From positions 1 through 40,465 of the forward strand of contig JABDLU010000101.1 of assembly GCA_013002865.1 (NCBI GenBank): a stretch of 40,465 nucleotides of DNA, read 5' to 3'. Positions 33,531 to 40,465 of the stretch are shown piece by piece. Made by a program: the position numbers and the translations under genes. The first letter of the stretch is position 1. The number at the start of each line of letters is the position of its first letter. Source of the DNA: Acidimicrobiia bacterium (GTDB lineage: Bacteria; Actinomycetota; Acidimicrobiia; Spongiisociales; SHLN01). The notes beneath the pieces are model-generated. The model was not told where the DNA came from and did no database searches. It saw nothing but the letters and a program-made list of their open reading frames with translations.

Positions 33531-33755
33531 TCACTCGAAGTCGGTGAGGCGGCGCTTGGGCGAGTAGAGGTACCGGACCACCAGCAGGCCCGGAACCGCC
33601 AGGACCAGCGCGATGATCGCCATCGCCCACCGGCCCGTCGCCATCGCGAATACCACGGCGCTCCCACCGATGAGCACGACGGCGAGCAGTAACACCGTTC
33701 CCCAGAAGCGGGCGACGACCTTGCCCCCAAACCGATCGATCCCTTCGAGATCCAT
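33531..33755 (-). CDS. Small two-helix membrane protein
   Basis: The 74-residue ORF starts at ATG 33755 (MDLEGIDRFGGKVVARFWGT). Two hydrophobic helices (about residues 19-37 and 40-58) are followed by a basic, then acidic tail (SPKRRLTDFE). The open frame extends to 34334 only as a shadow of the GTPase. It lies 38 bp after the second GTPase on the same strand, so it may be the last gene of that operon. No SD is visible and no family is recognised. Confidence 0.6.
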   Translation of the reverse strand: MDLEGIDRFGGKVVARFWGTVLLLAVVLIGGSAVVFAMATGRWAMAIIALVLAVPGLLVVRYLYSPKRRLTDFE

Positions 33756-33793
33756 GAATGCCGCATCGGCCGGAACCGGCCGGCGCTGAAGCC

Positions 33794-35368
33794 TCAGGAA
33801 CCAGCCAGCGCCTGCGACATCTTCGCCAGGGCTTCGGCGAGCTCGTCCCGCCGCCGGATCGAATCGAGAATGGGGTCCGACAGCCGGGTCCGGACCTGAG
33901 CAGCCATGGCGGTTTCCACCCGCTGGCGGTAGCGCTCGCCCGCCCGGCGGCCGAGGCGGCGCCCGCTGGCTCCGACCGCCCACGACAGCACGGTTGCCAC
34001 GATGATCGACCCGCCCACCAGCACCAGATTCCACGGAAACTCGCCGCGGTCGACTCCGTCGACGTATAGCCACACCAGCCCGGACACGAGCGCGGCGAAC
34101 AGGGCGAGCTGCACGACTCCCACCAGGCCCCACCACCAGCGGGCGCTCACCCCTTGAATGTCCCCGACGTTGTGATGGGTGCCTTCCACCGAGGCCCGGA
34201 GCTGTTCCTCGAGCTGATCGGGTCCGAAGTCCTCCCGGAGCCGGCGTCCCAGCGGTCCCCCCAGCTGGACGGAGGTGTCGGTCACCGCCCGACTCACCTC
34301 GGACAGAACCCGCTCCAGGCCGGGCCGCGTCCACCAGTGGCCCGGTCCCGGCTCGTCGGGGGCGGCGCCCAGGGCGCGGCCAAACCGGCTGCGACGAAGC
34401 AGGGCACCGAGCCGTCCGATCGGGCCGGCCGCCCGCGACATCGCGGTCCGTTCACCCACCCGGGAGGCTTGCTCGATCGCAGCCGAATCGACCAGCAAGC
34501 CGGTCAGACCCTCAATCGCGTCATGCTCGGTGGCCTCCCAGCGCTCAGCGGGGGTCGGCCCGGCCCGGTCGGTCAGGCCGGCCGCGGTCGCCAGCCGGTC
34601 ACGCGCCCGTGACAGGTCGGTAGCGAGCTTGGCCCGCACCGTTCGCTTGGCGTCCAGGCGGTGCGCCAGCACCTCCGACAATGCTTCTACCCGCGGCGGC
34701 CCACCGTCGGCCGGCCGGGCGGCCGTTGTGACGATGACCGGCTGCTGGTATCCCTCGGCCCGCAGGCGTGCTTCGAGGTCGGTGAGCACCGCCTCCATCC
34801 CGCTGTCGTCCAGGCGGTCCACCTGGTTGAGCGCGAACAAGAACTGATCCTCGTAATCGGCCAGCGGCACCAGGTAGTCACGGTGCAGAGCCCGGTCGGA
34901 GTACTTCTGCGGGTCCAGCACCCACACGATGGCGTCTACCCGCGGCACCAGCCGCTCGACCGTGGCACGATGCTCGAACTCGACGCTGTCGTAGTCGGGC
35001 AGGTCAACCAGTGCGAGCGAGGCCGGCCCGTTGTGGCCGATGCGCCGGTCGATGCCGAGCTCGTCGAGCAGGCGAACCAGGCCGGGTTCCGGGTTGGCCG
35101 GAATCCAGGCCGTCGGATCGGCCGTAGTCGGACGCACCGCTCCCACCTCGGTGACCTCTGACCCGGCCAGCGCGTTGAGCAGGCTCGACTTGCCCGAACC
35201 GGTTCCGCCCGCGAGTGCCACCACCACGGTCTCCCCGAGGTAACCGAGCCGGCTGCCAACGTCGTCGGCAACTGCCCGGGCCGCCGCCAGGTCGTCGGGC
35301 CCGACGAAGGCTTCCGCCAGGCCGACCGCCTCGGTGAGAGCGTCGTGGGTGGCTTGTAGATCAGCCAT
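33794..35368 (-). CDS. Membrane GTPase (YfjP/dynamin-like), second of a pair
   Basis: The 524-residue protein starts at ATG 35368 (MADLQATHDALTEA), 8 nt inside the end of the upstream GTPase gene. GTP-binding motifs are G1 GGTGSGKSS (residues 54-62), G3 DLPDYDS (about 118) and G4 NQVD (about 172). A long helical middle part precedes two membrane helices (WWWGLVGVVQLALFAALVSGLVWLYV and LVLVGGSIIVATVLSWAVG), then a coiled-coil tail. It probably acts with its partner on the membrane, as Streptomyces DynA/DynB do; that is inferred from the paired layout. Confidence 0.85.
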   Translation of the reverse strand: MADLQATHDALTEAVGLAEAFVGPDDLAAARAVADDVGSRLGYLGETVVVALAGGTGSGKSSLLNALAGSEVTEVGAVRPTTADPTAWIPANPEPGLVRLLDELGIDRRIGHNGPASLALVDLPDYDSVEFEHRATVERLVPRVDAIVWVLDPQKYSDRALHRDYLVPLADYEDQFLFALNQVDRLDDSGMEAVLTDLEARLRAEGYQQPVIVTTAARPADGGPPRVEALSEVLAHRLDAKRTVRAKLATDLSRARDRLATAAGLTDRAGPTPAERWEATEHDAIEGLTGLLVDSAAIEQASRVGERTAMSRAAGPIGRLGALLRRSRFGRALGAAPDEPGPGHWWTRPGLERVLSEVSRAVTDTSVQLGGPLGRRLREDFGPDQLEEQLRASVEGTHHNVGDIQGVSARWWWGLVGVVQLALFAALVSGLVWLYVDGVDRGEFPWNLVLVGGSIIVATVLSWAVGASGRRLGRRAGERYRQRVETAMAAQVRTRLSDPILDSIRRRDELAEALAKMSQALAGS

Positions 35369-37067
35369 CGAATGCCCCGGCCTCGAGCTCCACGCCCCGG
35401 GCGAGGTCGCGAATCCGCCCGGCGTCCTCCCGGTCGGCGCTGCGAGCACTGCTCAGCTCGTAGAACCGCGCCCCATCCATGTGCAGCACGCTGTTGAGCG
35501 CCTGGTCGAGGCGCTCCCGTGCCTTGATGATGAGCGTTCGGGCGGCGGCCGATCCGAAGATGTGCTCCAGCACCTTTTGCTGGGCCGCCGCCGCGCTTGC
35601 CGTCACACCCAGCTCGGCGCCGGTCAGGCCGCCGGTGTGCACGAACACGCCGAGCAGCACGGCGACGGCGGCGGCGTTCACACCGTAGGAGGCCACCTGG
35701 GCAAAGCGCTTGCGTCCGCCCCCCTCCTCTTCGATGAGCTGGGAGAGATACCCCAGCCAGTCCTCGACCGCCCGCTGCGCCCGGCCCGGGGTCTCCGGGG
35801 CGTGCCGCCACAGCGCACCGCCCGATTCGGCCAGCAGCGCCGCCCCGGCGTCGTCCAGCTCCCACGCTCCTGCGGCTGTGGTGGCGGCAAGGTCGGTCCG
35901 TCGAACGACCGCGTCGACCAGCTCGCTGCGAGCCTCCCGCTCCACCTGCTCGACCTGTGGTTCTCCACCAAAAACGCGCCGCAGCCAGCTACGAACCCGG
36001 CTGGTGCCCTCGGCCAGCGCCTGCAACAGCTGACCGGTCCCGACGAAGTTCTGCCAGCGGGCGACCACTTCGCCCCGGATGAGGGTGCCGTCCTCCAGCA
36101 GCCGTCCCAGCTCGGACATCTGGGCCCGGTAGGCCGACTCGGCCACCTGCGCCAGCCCGGCGCCCTCACCGGCCTCGTCCTCGATCGAACCGGCCAGCGC
36201 CTCGGCTCGCACGACGACGTCCTGCACGCCGCCCCGGACGGCCTCCCGCACCAGCTCGGCACGGGTACCAGGACGGGCGAGCGTCTCGAGCCTGGTGCGC
36301 AGGCCGGCCACCTCGGATGCCGGGAGACCGCCATGGCCGCCGTCGACCGACTGTTCGGTGATCGCAACCAGTTCCGCCCACCCTTCCAGCCCGGCACCGG
36401 CCAGCCGCCGCCGGTAGTCGTCGAGGATGACAGTGCGATCGGCCGCCGGAATCCGGTTGACGACAAACACGATCGGCAAGGAGCGTCGCTTGGCACGCTC
36501 GAGGAACTCCCACGGCACCGCATCGGCATACCGCTGAGCGCTGGTAACAAAGATGCAGAGATCGGCAATGGCCAGCAGGTCGTCTGCCATGTCCCGGTTT
36601 TCCTCAACCACCGAGTCGAAATCGGGTGAATCGATCACCGTCACGCCCTCCAGCAGTCGATCGGTCGATGGCCGCACCTCGAGGCGATGGTCGCTCCCCG
36701 GCCCATAGCCGGAGAGAAACCCCTCCCCGCTGTATCGCCCGGCCTGGCTCTCGTGTGCCCAGACCACCGGGTGGCGGGTGGTGGGACGAACCGGACCCGG
36801 TAGGGAAACGGCCGCCTGGGCAAGGGAGTTGACGAGAGTCGACTTTCCGCTGCCGGTCGACCCCAGCACGACGGCGACCGCCGGCGCCCCGAGGTCGCCC
36901 AGGCGCGGGAGGAGGTACTCGGAGATCGACCAGAGCAGGTGTTGCTGCTCTCGGCGGCGGGCCTCCCGCGCCGGGGATGGAAGCTCGAAGGCGACGCTTT
37001 CCACCCCCTCCCCCAGGGCGTGCAGCGCGGCGCGCAACTGCGCGGCCGGGGATATGTCGACGGTCAT
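35361..37067 (-). CDS. Dynamin-like GTPase, first of a pair
   Basis: The 568-residue protein starts at ATG 37067 (MTVDISPAAQLRAALH); the frame is open to 37142 but that overlaps the divergent gene. G1 is GSTGSGKST (residues 69-77), and G3 is DSPDFDS (about 146). The G4 position reads VNRIPAAD rather than NKxD, so guanine selection may be altered. A helical region of about 250 residues and a moderately hydrophobic segment (VASYGVNAAAVAVLLGVFVHTGGL) follow, with a short amphipathic end. Translation is coupled to the next GTPase by an 8-nt overlap. Confidence 0.85.
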   Translation of the reverse strand: MTVDISPAAQLRAALHALGEGVESVAFELPSPAREARRREQQHLLWSISEYLLPRLGDLGAPAVAVVLGSTGSGKSTLVNSLAQAAVSLPGPVRPTTRHPVVWAHESQAGRYSGEGFLSGYGPGSDHRLEVRPSTDRLLEGVTVIDSPDFDSVVEENRDMADDLLAIADLCIFVTSAQRYADAVPWEFLERAKRRSLPIVFVVNRIPAADRTVILDDYRRRLAGAGLEGWAELVAITEQSVDGGHGGLPASEVAGLRTRLETLARPGTRAELVREAVRGGVQDVVVRAEALAGSIEDEAGEGAGLAQVAESAYRAQMSELGRLLEDGTLIRGEVVARWQNFVGTGQLLQALAEGTSRVRSWLRRVFGGEPQVEQVEREARSELVDAVVRRTDLAATTAAGAWELDDAGAALLAESGGALWRHAPETPGRAQRAVEDWLGYLSQLIEEEGGGRKRFAQVASYGVNAAAVAVLLGVFVHTGGLTGAELGVTASAAAAQQKVLEHIFGSAAARTLIIKARERLDQALNSVLHMDGARFYELSSARSADREDAGRIRDLARGVELEAGAFDG

Positions 37068-37118
37068 AGGCGAGGGATTCTCGCACAAACCGGGCCCGGG
37101 AGCCCCGGCGCTCGCCGG

Positions 37119-37124
37119 TAGGCT
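37119..37124 (+). promoter_or_regulatory. Putative leaderless -10 box (TAGGCT)
   Basis: TAGGCT ends 6 nt before the ATG at 37131; no SD is present. It lies between the divergent GTPase and MBL-fold genes. Confidence 0.5.
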
Positions 37125-37130
37125 GATTTC

Positions 37131-38072
37131 ATGAGTGCTCACTCAGAGCATTTTCGGATCGAAGAGGTCGCCCCCGGGGTGTGGGCCGCGCTGGCCGGGC
37201 CGACCGGTGCCTGTGTGTCCAATGCCGGCATCATCGACCTCGGAGACCGGACCCTGGTCTTCGACACGTTCATGACACCCCAGGCCGGGCGCGACCTGCG
37301 GGAGGCGGCCGAGCGGCTGACGGGTCGGCCGGCGGCGCTGGTCGTCAACAGCCATCACCACGACGACCACATCCGGGGCAACCAGGCGTTCGGAAGCGCC
37401 GACATCATCGGCACGGTTCGCATGATCGAACTGATCGAGTCAGGCCGTCCCGGGGATCTCGATGTCTATGCCGAGGGGGTGCGGGCCTGGATCGCCGACC
37501 TCGACCGGCAGCTAGCAGATCCCGAGGTTCCGGCCCGCAATGAACTGGCGCTGTCGAGACGGATGGCCGGGGAGGTGCTCGCTTCGCTGCCCGACCTCAC
37601 CATCACGGTGCCGACGAGCTCGTTCGCAGACGAGCTGATCGTCGAAGGCGAGGCCCGTCAGGCCCATCTGCTGTCCTACGGGGGCGGCCACACCGACAGT
37701 GATGCCTTCGTGTTCCTCCCCGACTGCGGAGTGCTCTTCGCCGGCGACCTCCTGTGGGTGGAGAGCCACCCGTGGGGTGGGGATGGCCATCTCGATGAGT
37801 GGATCGACATCGTGTACCGCATGAATGAGTTGCGTCCCCGCACCGTCGTTCCCGGTCATGGCACGGTGGCGGCGTTCGAGTACGCCCGGGTCTTCAGCCG
37901 CTATCTCACCTTCCTGTGCGACATTGTGCGCCAGGCCGAAGCCAGCTCAATGCCGGTAGTGAAGCTGGCCGACCACCCCATCCCGCCCGAGTACGGCGGG
38001 TGGGATGCCACGCGGCGGTTCCGGACAACGCTGGAGGCATTGGGCCGCCGGGCAGGCCTCCCGGCCGCTTAG
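37131..38072 (+). CDS. MBL-fold metallohydrolase
   Basis: The 313-residue cytoplasmic protein has the metallo-beta-lactamase fold. Ligands are NSHHHDDHIRGN (HxHxDH), GGGHTDSDAFVF, LFAGDLLW and the last histidine in VVPGHGTV. The N-terminus (FRIEEVAPGVWAAL) and general order match hydrolases annotated as beta-lactamase-like or quorum-quenching; substrate is unknown. The stop shares bases with the stop of the convergent YbaK-type gene (TTAG, 38069-38072). Confidence 0.9.
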   Translation: MSAHSEHFRIEEVAPGVWAALAGPTGACVSNAGIIDLGDRTLVFDTFMTPQAGRDLREAAERLTGRPAALVVNSHHHDDHIRGNQAFGSADIIGTVRMIELIESGRPGDLDVYAEGVRAWIADLDRQLADPEVPARNELALSRRMAGEVLASLPDLTITVPTSSFADELIVEGEARQAHLLSYGGGHTDSDAFVFLPDCGVLFAGDLLWVESHPWGGDGHLDEWIDIVYRMNELRPRTVVPGHGTVAAFEYARVFSRYLTFLCDIVRQAEASSMPVVKLADHPIPPEYGGWDATRRFRTTLEALGRRAGLPAA

Positions 38073-38557
38073 CCCACCGCCGCCTTGGCGAGGTCGGCAA
38101 CCACCTCGGCCCCGGGCAGTGCGGTGAGAACCTCCGGGGAGGCTTTCACTTTGAGCGATCGGCTCCCGCCGCCCAGGATCACCCAATCGCATGCCATGAC
38201 CGCCTCGTCGATCCACAGTGGCAGGTCGGCGGGGAGGGCGAACGGGGTCACGCCACCGATGAGCATGCCGGTCACCTCGGCGGTCACCTCGGCGGGAGCA
38301 AAGGAGATCTTGCGCACATCGAGCAGCTTCCGCACCCGGTTGTTGACATCGAGGCGGTGGGTGGCGAGCACCACGCAGGCGGCATACCGGCCCTCGGGTT
38401 TCCGGGAGGCCACGAGGATCGTGTTGGCGGACTGCTCCAGTGGATAGCCGTAGTGGGCGCAGAACGCCGCCGTGTCGGCCAGCTCCGGATCGCAGGGGAT
38501 GAGCTCGTGCTCGAAGCCGTCGAGGGCGGCCCGCACCCGGGATTCGATCGATTCCAT
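38069..38557 (-). CDS. YbaK/ProX-type aminoacyl-tRNA deacylase
   Basis: The 162-residue protein is a single YbaK fold. Blocks are GYPLEQSANTILVASR, CVVLATHRLDVNNRVRKLL and GMLIGGVTPFALP. The family lysine of YbaK (in the strand ending VLATHR) is replaced by histidine or arginine. It probably hydrolyses mischarged tRNA; which amino acid is unknown. INS-type ProX and other editing homologues look alike. It shares stop-codon bases with the MBL gene. Confidence 0.85.
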   Translation of the reverse strand: MESIESRVRAALDGFEHELIPCDPELADTAAFCAHYGYPLEQSANTILVASRKPEGRYAACVVLATHRLDVNNRVRKLLDVRKISFAPAEVTAEVTGMLIGGVTPFALPADLPLWIDEAVMACDWVILGGGSRSLKVKASPEVLTALPGAEVVADLAKAAVG

Positions 38558-38622
38558 GGCCGCCGATTCAACCCGGCGGGCCGTGCGAACTCAAACCCGG
38601 CACCACTACCCTCATCCGCCCG

Positions 38623-39744
38623 ATGAATCTCGACACCCTGCTGACTGCGTGGTACCAGCACGCACACGAACGCCTCCCCGAAGGCGTTCCGGTGTGGGAT
38701 GCCCACACCCACACCGGCGACCGCGACCCCGACGGGGTCGTCGGAAGGGTCGAAGAGTTGCTGGAGGCCCTCTTGCATGCCGGACACGCCGGTGCCGTCG
38801 TTGCCTCCAACCACAACCCCGACGGATACCGGGAGGCCAACGACCGGATCCTCGCTGAGGCCGACGCAGCCGACGGCCGGCTGGCTCCGTTCCTGCGGGT
38901 CGCCCCCTCGGACCCGGAATCCGTGGCCGAGGTGGAGCGATCGCTGACGGCCGGGCACCGGGGCATCAAGCTGCACCCCCGGGCCGAGGCCTTCGACCTG
39001 GCCCACTCCAGCCTCATCCCCATCGCCCGCCTGGCGGCCGCCGCCGGCGCTCCCCTCCTGTTCCATGCCGGCCGGGGTATCCCATCGCTGGGCGATGGAG
39101 CACTGCAGCTGGTCGACCGGGTGGAGGGTCTCAACGTGATCCTGGCCCACTGCGCCATCAGCGACCTCGCCTACCTGGGACCGATCGCCGCCGACCACCC
39201 CGGCATCTTCTTCGACACCTCGTGGTGGAACGTCACCGACATCATCGCCCTCATGTCCTGGGTCCCCCCGGAACGAATCGTCTATGCCTCAGATACGCCG
39301 TACGGCGATCCGCTGATGTCGTTCATCATCACCATGCGCCCTGCGCTGGCGGCCGGATACACCCCCGCCCAACTCACCGCCCTGTTCTCCACCACCATCA
39401 CGGGCCTCCTGGCCGGCGAGCGCCCGGCGGCGATGAGCCCGCCACCCGGTGACGACTTCTTCTCCCACACCGCCGGGCTGCTGCGCGTGCACAGCAACCT
39501 GCACGGATCGGTGGTCCGTATCTTCAGCGATCAGGACCCCTCCCAGCCCCTGTCGCTGGCCCGGCTGGCCTGCAACGTACGGGACGGTGCCAACCACCGG
39601 GAGGTGTATCGGGCGATCGCGACGACCCTGGATGCAATCACCCCTCACATCGATGATCCGGACAGGCGGCGGGTCGTCATCGGATTGCTGCTCGCCTGCA
39701 CCGCCGTTGCCCTGACACCGGACGTCGGAGTGCCCGACCTGTAG
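38623..39744 (+). CDS. Amidohydrolase (PF04909-type) TIM-barrel protein
   Basis: The 373-residue protein starts at ATG 38623. The metal-binding HxH appears as DAHTHTG. Later ligands are GIKLHPRAEAF, LLFHAGRGIP, VILAHCAIS and the aspartate in VYASDTPYGDP. This is the order of metal-dependent amidohydrolases related to 2-amino-3-carboxymuconate semialdehyde decarboxylase. The last 100 residues (from about 275) are an extra helical domain not typical of the family. Substrate is unknown. TACCCT at 38607-38612 lies 10 nt upstream, somewhat far for a leaderless start. Confidence 0.87.
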   Translation: MNLDTLLTAWYQHAHERLPEGVPVWDAHTHTGDRDPDGVVGRVEELLEALLHAGHAGAVVASNHNPDGYREANDRILAEADAADGRLAPFLRVAPSDPESVAEVERSLTAGHRGIKLHPRAEAFDLAHSSLIPIARLAAAAGAPLLFHAGRGIPSLGDGALQLVDRVEGLNVILAHCAISDLAYLGPIAADHPGIFFDTSWWNVTDIIALMSWVPPERIVYASDTPYGDPLMSFIITMRPALAAGYTPAQLTALFSTTITGLLAGERPAAMSPPPGDDFFSHTAGLLRVHSNLHGSVVRIFSDQDPSQPLSLARLACNVRDGANHREVYRAIATTLDAITPHIDDPDRRRVVIGLLLACTAVALTPDVGVPDL

Positions 39745-39806
39745 ACCGGCGGAATGATTTCGGGCGGCGGCAAGTTGGCATCGTCGAACTCTGAATTGGA
39801 GCATCC

Positions 39807-40465
39807 ATGACAACGACCGCACCAAAAGGGCGAATCCGCCTCGAGAACTCCCGCAAGCGGGTCCGTGTGTTCCTGGGCGGCGAACTCATCGCCGACAGCA
39901 CCGACATGCTGCTGGTGTGGGAGAAGCCGTACTACCCGGTCTACTACTTCCCGCAGCGAGACGTCCGGATGGAATTGCTCAGCCCCTCCGGCGACGAGAA
40001 GAAGTCGCCCAGCCGAGGCACGGCGACGCTCTACACCGTCAAGGGGGGCTCGAAGGTGGTGGAGAACGCCGCCTACGGCTACGACGATCCGAAGATCGAA
40101 GGCCTCGCCGACCATGTCGCCTTCATGTGGGATGCCATGGATTCCTGGTTCGAAGAGGACGAAGAGGTGTTCGTGCATGCCCGTGACCCGTACACCCGCA
40201 TCGATGCACTGCCGAGCTCCCGCCACATCGAGGTGAAGATCAATGGGGTGACAGTCGCCGACAGCACCAAGCCAACACTGCTGTTCGAGACCGGCCTCCC
40301 GACTCGCTACTACCTGCCCCTCCTCGACGTGCGCATGGACCTGCTCCGCGACAGCGACACGACGACGTACTGCCCCTACAAGGGCGAGGCCAACTACTTC
40401 TCGGTCGAGCTGGACGATGAGCTGATCGAAGACATCGTCTGGTACTACAAGTACCCGGTCGAGGA
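39807..40465 (+). CDS. Tandem DUF427 protein (3' end off window)
   Basis: ATG 39807 (MTTTAPKGRIRLENSRKRVRV) opens 219 residues up to the window edge. Two DUF427 units are visible. The first covers about residues 18-115 (VRVFLGGELIADSTDMLLVWEKPYYPVYYFP, then YTVKGG). The second starts near 140 (IEVKINGVTVADSTKPTLLFETGLPTRYYLP, then CPYKGEANYFSVE). The domain is a small beta barrel of unknown function. In the second unit the C-P-Y-K-G motif is intact, but the first has LYTVKGG, so only one unit may be active. Confidence 0.88.
   Translation, partial: MTTTAPKGRIRLENSRKRVRVFLGGELIADSTDMLLVWEKPYYPVYYFPQRDVRMELLSPSGDEKKSPSRGTATLYTVKGGSKVVENAAYGYDDPKIEGLADHVAFMWDAMDSWFEEDEEVFVHARDPYTRIDALPSSRHIEVKINGVTVADSTKPTLLFETGLPTRYYLPLLDVRMDLLRDSDTTTYCPYKGEANYFSVELDDELIEDIVWYYKYPVE

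Overview
The window is about 40 kb of GC-rich chromosome from a high-GC Gram-positive bacterium. The best guess is an actinomycetote of the Acidimicrobiia type. This rests on the GC bias, the gene families (EtfD-like Fe-S oxidoreductase, group 3b [NiFe]-hydrogenase with a cyclic-nucleotide-domain protein, paired dynamin-like GTPases, PspA beside a TPM-like protein) and many start codons with no Shine-Dalgarno but a TANNNT box 6-8 nt upstream, which points to leaderless mRNAs. No phage, transposase, CRISPR array, rRNA or tRNA was seen.

Layout. 1-2723 (minus): a truncated membrane Fe-S oxidoreductase behind a ferredoxin-adenylate cyclase fusion. 2786-5175 (plus): DUF445 protein, SRPBCC protein and a LiaF-like anchored protein. 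5236-9038: a TPP riboswitch controlling a thiamine ABC importer (binding lipoprotein, fused permease, ATPase). 9067-9996: YihY/BrkB membrane protein. 10004-16271: a complete group 3b [NiFe]-hydrogenase locus. It has a divergent DUF6390-like gene, then beta (Fe-S), a cNMP-fold protein, gamma (FAD/NAD), delta (small), alpha (large), maturation protease, a HypA without its zinc domain, and HypC. Nearly all of these genes overlap, and the locus ends in a 13-bp hairpin that contains the hypC stop codon. hypB, hypD, hypE and hypF are not here.

16289-20333 (minus): an internally duplicated membrane protein, a repeat-rich gap, PspA, a TPM-like membrane protein and a VOC protein. 20410-22692: haem-binding-domain protein, proC (minus) and a LON-domain protein. 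22696-25552: an MBL-fold and PAS pair (minus) divergent from an ECF sigma factor and its membrane-anchored GerMN/Gmad2 partner. 25574-28489: two uncharacterised genes, a small coiled-coil protein and fumarylacetoacetase. 28493-33487: hisC, a hybrid histidine kinase, a secreted L,D-transpeptidase and a DUF2461 protein. 33531-37067 (minus): two translationally coupled GTPases and a small membrane protein. 37131-40465: MBL-fold hydrolase, YbaK-type deacylase, amidohydrolase and a truncated tandem-DUF427 gene.

The most unusual signal is a set of intergenic short tandem repeats. At least six arrays have different sequences, but all keep an exact 7-bp period and most carry a GAC/GTCA-type core. They look like the heptameric STRR repeats known from cyanobacteria. 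One 70-bp array switches unit sequence without losing register. Other points of interest are the zinc-loop-less HypA, the cNMP protein with a non-canonical phosphate-binding cassette inside the hydrogenase operon, and the repeated leaderless-promoter signature.
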